Shown: positions 58,424-64,000 of the stretch, piece by piece
How positions within the stretch are numbered: the stretch's first letter is position 1
Layout: the number at the start of each line of letters is the position of its first letter
DNA from: Acidobacteriota bacterium
Lineage (GTDB): Bacteria > Acidobacteriota > JAAYUB01
Reading direction: 5' to 3'
Assembly: GCA_029565065.1 (NCBI GenBank)
Contig: JAKQOW010000027.1
Coordinates: 1-64,000 of the forward strand
Length of the DNA stretch: 64,000 nucleotides
Notes under the pieces: model-generated
What the model was told of the DNA's origin: nothing
Seen by the model: the letters and a program-made list of their open reading frames with translations, nothing else
The model's database searches: none
Translations under genes and position numbers: made by a program

Positions 58424-58454
58424 CGGGCGCCCGTTCGAACCGAACGGGCGCCCG
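58424..58454. terminator. Perfect 14-bp hairpin between convergent genes
   Basis: CGGGCGCCCGTTCG (58424-58437), loop AAC, and its exact complement (58441-58454). It sits between the M14 stop at 58416 and the stop of the leftward gene at 58463, without a T-run. It probably serves both transcripts, as at 10360-10383. Confidence 0.65.
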
Positions 58455-58462
58455 GCCCACGG

Positions 58463-60370
58463 TCAGGGCAATTCCAGGTAGTACCAGATGATCTTCCAGG
58501 CGCCGCCCTCCCGCCGCCAGACCAGATAGGTGACGGCCGGTTGGTCGCCGGCCACCTTCAGCGAGAAGGACGTGCCGAAATAATTTCCATAGGCAAGACC
58601 GCCGGGCGGGGGCTCGCGGTGCAGGCCCTGCTCGATCGGTTGGCTGCAATCGAAGGCGTCCCCATAATGGTCCGGGATGCACAGGATGGTGAAAGCCTTC
58701 ATGTGGTCGTGCCGCACCAATTGGACGGCGCGGTTGGCCGGTGTGGAAGCCCGCAAAGCGTCCTCCAGGCGGGCCACCGCGCCCGTCGTTTCGCTCACCC
58801 GCGCCATGCTGGCACGGATGAAGGCGGCGAAAGCCTCCGGTGAATCCATCGGCGGGGTGCCTTCCGGCAGGAAGTAGTTCAGGCAGGGGAAGGTCCGGGG
58901 CGCGATGTGGCCCAGGCTCCGGTCGAAATCCCGGTCCACGAACCAGGCGGTGAAGAAGTCGGTGGCGGCCGCGACCATCCCGGGATCGCCGGCGACGGGC
59001 GCTGGTGTCGCGACGGGAGCTTCATCGGGGCGCAGGTCCGGCACCTCCGGCTGCGGCGCATCGTCCGGCTCGGTATTGAACGCGACGATCTGCCAGTATT
59101 TCTTTTCTTTGGCCCACAGCAGGTAAATGGTGGCGCCCCGCCGGGAGGGGGTGGAAACGTAGAACGCCGATGCATAGAACCGGCCATACTGTTCGTCGGC
59201 CTGCGGCGTGGCCCGGTTCGGCGGCAGCCGGAGTCCGTCTTCGCAGCGGATGGCGCTGCCGAGCGCGGTCGGAACCCGATACAGGGAGAACTCGTGCTGG
59301 TCCTCGTTCTTGACCAGTTGCAGGCGGGGATTGTTCAAGGGAACAGCCTTGACCACTCCCTCCAGGCTGGTGATTTTACCGATGACCCGGGTTGCCTCCG
59401 CCATGGATTTCAAGAGGCGGAATGGGACCATACCACGATCCACGGGTTGACCCGGTTCGTCGGGCGGATAGCAAGCGTAGGCGGAGTTCGAAAAATACGC
59501 CATAGACAGTTCCGGCCGCTGCTCCACCAGCCAGGCGGACAGGAAATCCTTCACCGCCACCCGGATCTTCTCCCGGCCGGCGCGCGGCACTTTGGGGATG
59601 ATCGTGTCGCCGGTGTCCTCACCGGCCGCTCCCAGGAACGGCAGACCGAAGATGTTCCGCCACCAGTCAGTCAGGCCTGACCACCGCTCGTTGTGGCGGT
59701 TTGAATTGTCGCCGGCGCGGACGTCGGAGTTGGCGGCGGAGAGGTGGCCGTTGAGGAGGGCCGTGGGGAACTTGGACGAGCGGTAATCCACGTCGATGTC
59801 CGCGCGGTGACCGTCCGCCGAGACCGAAATCTGGATGGACGGCACGCCACCCTGCTGGCGGAAGCTCTGCGGGTAGCCTTTGTGAAACGTGACATTGTCC
59901 GGACCGCGCTTGAATTCCCGACAGCGGTGCAGGATGTCCAAGGCGTCGGGGCGCAGCCGCGCGTACATGCGGAATTGCAAGTCTCCTCCGACGCCCGGCA
60001 TCTGACCCCTCACGGTCTCCATGTGAAGAACCAGTTCCAAGGCGTTTCCCATCGGGGCGCCCGACTCGTCGCTCAAGGAGGTGTTGAGCAATGCGTGGGT
60101 GATGGCCTCAAAGGTGGCTCGGTTGGAGATAGACACGCGCTCGTAGATTTCTTCCGTCGGAGGGAGCGTCTTCCCGGTCAATTGAATGAACCGCTCAAGC
60201 CAGTCGTTCAGCAAGCGCTGCTGGGCGGGTGCCAAGTCGGCATAGCGGCCGCTGAACTGGAACGTCGGGCCGGACTGTCCCGCGGGCGCGTCAGAAGGTA
60301 TGGCTGTGGCTGCTGTGCCGATCAAGACCAGTGAAAACATCCAGCCGACCATGCGGGACCTGCTGACCAT
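58463..60370 (-). CDS. Secreted protein with two homologous C-terminal domains
   Basis: 635 residues from ATG 60370 (AGGAGG 6 nt before; a GTG two codons upstream abuts it). A signal peptide (MFSLVLIGTAATAIPSDA) is followed by an N-terminal domain (about 30-270) of unknown family with SGRYADLAPAQQRLLNDW and SISVSADGHRADIDVDYRSS. Then come two similar domains: AVKDFLSAWLVEQRPELSMA...ACYPP and AATDFFTAWFVDRDFDRSLG...CLNYF, each ending in strands such as TIYLLWAKEKKYWQIVAF and VTYLVWRREGGAWKIIWY. I do not recognise either family. Convergent with the M14 genes. Confidence 0.72.
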   Translation of the reverse strand: MVSRSRMVGWMFSLVLIGTAATAIPSDAPAGQSGPTFQFSGRYADLAPAQQRLLNDWLERFIQLTGKTLPPTEEIYERVSISNRATFEAITHALLNTSLSDESGAPMGNALELVLHMETVRGQMPGVGGDLQFRMYARLRPDALDILHRCREFKRGPDNVTFHKGYPQSFRQQGGVPSIQISVSADGHRADIDVDYRSSKFPTALLNGHLSAANSDVRAGDNSNRHNERWSGLTDWWRNIFGLPFLGAAGEDTGDTIIPKVPRAGREKIRVAVKDFLSAWLVEQRPELSMAYFSNSAYACYPPDEPGQPVDRGMVPFRLLKSMAEATRVIGKITSLEGVVKAVPLNNPRLQLVKNEDQHEFSLYRVPTALGSAIRCEDGLRLPPNRATPQADEQYGRFYASAFYVSTPSRRGATIYLLWAKEKKYWQIVAFNTEPDDAPQPEVPDLRPDEAPVATPAPVAGDPGMVAAATDFFTAWFVDRDFDRSLGHIAPRTFPCLNYFLPEGTPPMDSPEAFAAFIRASMARVSETTGAVARLEDALRASTPANRAVQLVRHDHMKAFTILCIPDHYGDAFDCSQPIEQGLHREPPPGGLAYGNYFGTSFSLKVAGDQPAVTYLVWRREGGAWKIIWYYLELP

Positions 60371-60455
60371 GACCACCTCCTCACGATCTTTCGAGAACTT
60401 CTGAATGAAAGGCAGAATACTACGATAGCGGCCTCGTTTTCAAAGGCTGAACACT

Positions 60456-61649
60456 TCAGCGCGGGACCACCCAGAGGTTGTCCTCGAGCTCCAGCCGGAC
60501 GTCGTCGAGCCAGACGGCCTGTCCGGCGCCGCCGGGCCGGAAATCAGCCACGATGTCCACGTGCTGGGCGGAGGTGTTGCAGGCGCCCTGCCGGCTCAGC
60601 TCCTCCAGCCGGGCCTTCCCCTCCGGCGAGTCGGGGTCGTCCACGTAGCTTTGCTTATAGCTGCTCCCGATGGCGATGTGCAGGGTGCCGCCCACCTTTT
60701 CCACAAACAACGGATGCTTCAGGGCTCGTTCCAGGCCGTTGTTCATGCCCAGCGCCACCTCGCCGAGCCGGTGGGATCCATCGTCGGTTTCGATGATGCC
60801 GCGCAGCGTCTCCAGCCCCTCCTCAGCTGCGTACTCGCAGATCCGGCCGGCCTCCAGCCGGAGATAGATGCCGCGGATGGTCGCACCCGAGTACAGCACC
60901 GGCAGATCGAGATAAATCTCGCCGGCCACCGAGTTGGCGTCGGGGCTGGTGTAGACTTCGCCGTCGGGGAAATTGCGCTTGCCGGTGCACTTGATGATGC
61001 GTTGGCCGGCAATGGACATGCCCAGCTCCAGGGTCCGGCCCGTCCGGGGGCAGGCGGTGAGGATGCGCACGTGCCGGGTTTGGGACATCAATCGGTAGAT
61101 GTCCTCTTCGACCGCTTCGAGCAACCGGGGATCCGTGACCGATGCCCGCACGATCACCCGGGTGTACTCCTCGAGCGTCAGCCCCTCCAGATCGGCAAAA
61201 CCCTGGGTGGGAAACAGCGTGAGCAGCCACGGTTTGGCCAGCCGGATGTTCTTGAACGGCTCGTCGGCACGGACGATCGCCTTGATCCCCGCTTCGGGCA
61301 GGTTGGCGTAGAGGTCGGGCCGCTCTGCGCCAAGAATTTCGATGTACTTGGTCATGGCCTCGTACCGCCGGCGGTGCCACTCGGGGACGCGGGCGATCTG
61401 ATCGGGGGCGCCGAATCGTGCCATGGCGGCGCCCCACACCCGGCCGCGGTCGTTGTCGGGCGGCACCAGGCAGAGATCGGCGACGGCCCCGGCGGTGACG
61501 ATCTTGTCCTGCAGTGCGGCCATCAGCGGCCAGGTGATCGGCTCGCCTTTGACCATGACGACGTCGTCAGGTTCGATACCATCCAGCGAATAATCCAGCA
61601 GATAACCAGCCCAGGTGTTCAGATCCCGGGCGGAGATGGCGGGGTGCAT
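60456..61649 (-). CDS. M29-family aminopeptidase
   Basis: 397 residues from ATG 61649 (AGGAGG 4 nt before). The metal-binding part of the M29 (thermophilic aminopeptidase) family is visible: NFPDGEVYTSPDANSVAGEI, the EVALGMN stretch, GTLHIAIGSSYKQS and HVDIVADF, giving the Glu, His, Tyr and Asp ligands expected. It removes N-terminal residues with two divalent ions. Cytoplasmic by sequence (no signal). It is followed by a 149-bp gap without a gene. Confidence 0.92.
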   Translation of the reverse strand: MHPAISARDLNTWAGYLLDYSLDGIEPDDVVMVKGEPITWPLMAALQDKIVTAGAVADLCLVPPDNDRGRVWGAAMARFGAPDQIARVPEWHRRRYEAMTKYIEILGAERPDLYANLPEAGIKAIVRADEPFKNIRLAKPWLLTLFPTQGFADLEGLTLEEYTRVIVRASVTDPRLLEAVEEDIYRLMSQTRHVRILTACPRTGRTLELGMSIAGQRIIKCTGKRNFPDGEVYTSPDANSVAGEIYLDLPVLYSGATIRGIYLRLEAGRICEYAAEEGLETLRGIIETDDGSHRLGEVALGMNNGLERALKHPLFVEKVGGTLHIAIGSSYKQSYVDDPDSPEGKARLEELSRQGACNTSAQHVDIVADFRPGGAGQAVWLDDVRLELEDNLWVVPR

Positions 61650-61798
61650 ACGACCTCCTGTTGTCGTCGATTCAGCGGCGGTGCGGAAACCATTATACCG
61701 CTCGGCGGACGCCGTGCCAATCGCACCCCGGGCGGCGGCGAGCCGGAAATGGTTCCCGGTGTCGGGAGCCCCTGTAGTATGTGCGGATCCCGACGCGA

Positions 61799-62074
61799 TC
61801 AGAGCCGGTCGGATTTGGCCGTGTTGATCCACCCGGCGTCCGACTGGATGTCGGTTTTGTAAACCACCAGATCGGCGTCCCACTGGCTGTCGGTGAAATG
61901 GACGATCCGGTCGGCGTCGCTCTGGATGTCGGTGTAGCACCAGACGGCGCTTGTGGTGGCGTCCCACGGGCTGGTGGTCTCAAAAACAGCTAGGTCGGCC
62001 TCGGAGCGGATGTCGGTCACAAAGACCTTCAGGTTGGCTTCTGATGCGATGTCGGTCCGGAACAGTTTTGGCAT
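61799..62074 (-). CDS. Small 13-residue-repeat protein (DUF6150-like)
   Basis: 91 residues from ATG 62074 (GGAGG upstream). After MPKLFR it is almost entirely repeats of 13 residues on the pattern TDIxSxAxLxVFx: TDIASEANLKVFV, TDIRSEADLAVFE, a 15-residue divergent unit, TDIQSDADRIVHF, TDSQWDADLVVYK and TDIQSDAGWINTA. The periodic strand-turn pattern implies a small beta-solenoid or sheet. It resembles DUF6150-type proteins by memory. No signal peptide. The nearby gap 62075-62240 holds no gene. Confidence 0.78.
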   Translation of the reverse strand: MPKLFRTDIASEANLKVFVTDIRSEADLAVFETTSPWDATTSAVWCYTDIQSDADRIVHFTDSQWDADLVVYKTDIQSDAGWINTAKSDRL

Positions 62075-62240
62075 GTGTCCTCCTTGGCATGGGCGAATGC
62101 CGGTCTGCGAATCATCCGCACCGGACCGGCGGTCGCCGGAACCATAGCATTAGACGGGCAGAACAGCGATTTTTATGTACCGATGCGATCAGCGTCAGCG
62201 CCGCCGGACGGCGAGGACCTTCGGTTGGGAGACGGCCCCA

Positions 62241-63839
62241 TCAGCGTTGGATATTTTGAGCCGACGAGACGGCGGCTCCGACCTGCATGGCGGGTTCCGG
62301 AGTTTCAGCGGGGGCGGCAGTTGAGCGTCTGGTCAAGCCAGACCGAATCAGACTGATAATGGTCGGGGTGTTGGCGAGCAGGAGCCGGAACCAGGCCCAA
62401 CGGCTTTTCTGGGGGAAATAGATCCCCCTAGAAAACAACCGCGAGATGAAGTGCATGAACTGATACCCGAAATGCTTCTGGTTCCGTTTCAGCCACCGCT
62501 GCGACTGGCGGAACGCGGATTGCCGGTAACTGTGAAGCCATGAATGGTACACTTCCGCTTCCAAATCTGCGGCTGTCATTCGGCGATGGGTAAATGCGGT
62601 TTTAAATGCTTGAAAATCCAACCAATGGAGGGGGCGCGACAAACGGCGTTCCTTTTCCAGGCGTCGGTAGAGCGGGGTAGCCGGGTAGGGCGTCAGCAAT
62701 CCGAAGACCGGCAACACGGGTGGCCAGGTCCCGATCCGCTCGAGTGTTTTTTGGGAGACGCCGGTTTCATCGCCGTCCAGGCCGTAAATGAAAGAGGTGA
62801 TGGCGTAGATGTCGTGCTTGGCCAAGAGGGCCAGTGTGGCGGCATATTCGCCGGGCTTGTTGAAGTTCTTGTGGGCTTCAGCGAGGCTGGCCGGCACAAC
62901 CGATTCCAGCCCGACGAAAATCCAGCGGCAGCCGCTGGCGGACATCAGTTCAACCAGCTCTTCATCCCGAAGGAGGTTGATGCTGACCTGTCCCACCCAC
63001 GGGAGGCGGACATCCTCGGCGATCATGCGTCGCAACAAGTCTTTGGTGCGGCGCCGGTCGATCGCGAAGTTGTCGTCGACAAAAAAAACCATCATCAGGG
63101 CATTCTCACGCCGGCCCAACGCCTTGAGACGGCGAATTTCCTCAATCACATTGTCGTTGGTTCGGAAACGAACCTGGCCGCCAAAGAAGCCGGTAACCGA
63201 GCAGAATTCACAGCCGTAAGGGCAACCGCGCCCGGTTTCGACGGGGATGACGAACGCCCGTTGGAAAGGGATGCCGAGGCGACCGAACAGTTTGCGGACC
63301 ACGGCAGGGACGTGGCGCATCAGGTCAAATCGATCCATCTCCATTTGGTCCCACGGCACGATGGGATAGTTTTGAAGAGACGGCTTGGCCGCAGCCCCGG
63401 CACAGGCTGTAGCCTGGTACATGGGACGAAGCCGTCCGTCGGCTACATCACGGATGACCTCTGGCCAGAGATCCTCGGCTTCGCCGACTACGACGGCATC
63501 GGCGTGTCGTAAGCCGCTCCGGCCGCCCAGCGCTTCCTCGGGAAGCGCGCTGACGTGCGGTCCGCCCATGATGACAGGGATGGTGGTGGCGGCTCGGATG
63601 GCGTCGGCCATCCGATAGGCCTTTTGGGCCATGCGCGTCATAAAACCCATGCCCACCAATTCGATGTGGTGCTGATGGATAAACTCGACCAAGCCGGCCT
63701 CATCATAGCGGTCGACATTCCCATCGATGATGAAGACCGGGTGTTCCGGTGGCGTCAGGTGTTGCAGCAGGATTGGCCAAAGCTGGGGAACGAAATTATC
63801 GGTGACCTGGTTGTCGGGGACGTAGAACAGAATATTCAT
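62241..63839 (-). CDS. B12-binding-domain radical SAM protein
   Basis: 532 residues from ATG 63839 (GGGAAGGG upstream). The first 150 residues are a cobalamin-binding-like domain (NILFYVPDN, then IPVIMGGPHVSALPEEAL and ADAVVVGEAEDLWP). The radical SAM core holds the cluster motif GRGCPYGCEFCSVTG (CxxxCxxC), with FVDDNFAIDRRR and IFVGLESV after it. The C-terminal 150 residues are a helical extension with basic tracts (RQSQRWLKRNQKHFGY). This architecture covers methyltransferases and ring-forming or hopanoid/lipid enzymes; the substrate is not readable. No known pathway genes adjoin it. Confidence 0.92.
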   Translation of the reverse strand: MNILFYVPDNQVTDNFVPQLWPILLQHLTPPEHPVFIIDGNVDRYDEAGLVEFIHQHHIELVGMGFMTRMAQKAYRMADAIRAATTIPVIMGGPHVSALPEEALGGRSGLRHADAVVVGEAEDLWPEVIRDVADGRLRPMYQATACAGAAAKPSLQNYPIVPWDQMEMDRFDLMRHVPAVVRKLFGRLGIPFQRAFVIPVETGRGCPYGCEFCSVTGFFGGQVRFRTNDNVIEEIRRLKALGRRENALMMVFFVDDNFAIDRRRTKDLLRRMIAEDVRLPWVGQVSINLLRDEELVELMSASGCRWIFVGLESVVPASLAEAHKNFNKPGEYAATLALLAKHDIYAITSFIYGLDGDETGVSQKTLERIGTWPPVLPVFGLLTPYPATPLYRRLEKERRLSRPLHWLDFQAFKTAFTHRRMTAADLEAEVYHSWLHSYRQSAFRQSQRWLKRNQKHFGYQFMHFISRLFSRGIYFPQKSRWAWFRLLLANTPTIISLIRSGLTRRSTAAPAETPEPAMQVGAAVSSAQNIQR

Positions 63840-64000
63840 AGACCGACCCTTCCCTGTCGTGTTGACCGGTATGGGTGGCTGGGCAGCGGGTCAATGGGGG
63901 ATCGTCCTTTCTACCCTGGTCGGCATCGGCCGAAGTTTCGGTCGGCGGCGATGCGGCAACCCAAAAATGACGAACTGAAAACTACTGTAACACCTAATGC
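63840..64000. other. Right-edge non-coding stretch
   Basis: 161 bp upstream of the radical SAM gene, GC-rich at first and AT-rich at the very edge. It must hold that gene's promoter, but no consensus pair is convincing, and no gene is seen. Confidence 0.4.

Noticed and set aside
61799-62074. The repetitive DNA as a CRISPR or satellite.
   Set aside because: The period is a multiple of three, in frame with a start codon and ribosome site, and the variation follows codon positions, so it is a protein repeat.
1-64000. tRNA or rRNA genes, CRISPR arrays, insertion sequences, phage genes.
   Set aside because: Reading by eye found no cloverleaf-like T-arm with matching acceptor, no regular direct repeats with spacers, no transposase or integrase and no terminal inverted repeats. 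A tRNA or repeat search program was not available.

Overview
The window is 64 kb of GC-rich bacterial chromosome, densely coding, with short intergenic gaps and no phage, IS, CRISPR, rRNA or tRNA gene that I could recognise. The gene mix suggests Acidobacteriota or a neighbouring phylum: Ser/Thr kinases fused to TolB-like and TPR segments, DUF1579 and DUF2059 secreted proteins, PATAN/J-domain/TPR proteins, GAF-SpoIIE phosphatase, many exported peptidases and lipoproteins. This placement is inference, because no 16S gene is present.

Left third (1-16 kb). After a truncated protein kinase, a DUF1579 protein, an aminotransferase and a barrel-like secreted protein comes a compact histidine operon, hisG-C-B-H-F-A(IE)-D (3983-10353). 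Most of its genes overlap by a few bases. hisA, hisI and hisE form one 408-residue polypeptide. The operon is preceded by an excellent sigma70-type promoter and two consecutive His-codon-rich leader ORFs. Each leader ORF is followed by an intrinsic terminator and each has a matching antiterminator pairing, so this looks like a tandem histidine attenuator. Then follow a YfcE-like phosphodiesterase, a response regulator with an Xre-type output domain and its likely PAS histidine kinase, a YitT-family membrane protein and a DUF72 protein that may be translated from a leaderless mRNA.

Middle (16-40 kb). An exported aspartyl-protease/PDZ protein faces a translationally coupled pair, an exported MTA/SAH-type deaminase and phosphopentomutase (deoB). 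A PATAN-J-TPR protein, an OmpR-type regulator and HU come next. The replication locus is dnaN, a 249-bp intergenic region, then dnaA. The intergenic region carries DnaA boxes and a DnaA-trio next to an AT-rich stretch, which matches a bacterial oriC unwinding element. Universal stress protein, SMUG1-type uracil-DNA glycosylase and ileS follow. A four-gene leftward unit (helical exported protein, purH, Gfo/Idh oxidoreductase, catalytically dead M16 homologue) diverges from a PpiD-like periplasmic foldase.

Right third (40-64 kb). A HEAT-repeat lipoprotein ending in a cyclophilin domain, rsmE, a DUF2059 protein, telA, truD and an orphan ParA are followed by a probable signalling cluster: GAF-SpoIIE phosphatase, tandem ABM-like domain protein and Ser/Thr kinase-TPR. 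After a triple-repeat secreted protein, a GNAT acetyltransferase and an ATP-grasp protein come two overlapping M14 carboxypeptidase genes. The first has lost all its zinc and catalytic residues and the second keeps them. The window closes with a duplicated-domain secreted protein, an M29 aminopeptidase, a small 13-residue-repeat protein and a B12-binding radical SAM enzyme.

Most notable: the tandem his attenuators with the HisA-HisI-HisE fusion; the pseudoenzyme/enzyme M14 pair; the dead M16 homologue in the purH operon; the well-formed oriC; and a two-component pair with an Xre output domain and a palindrome over the kinase promoter.
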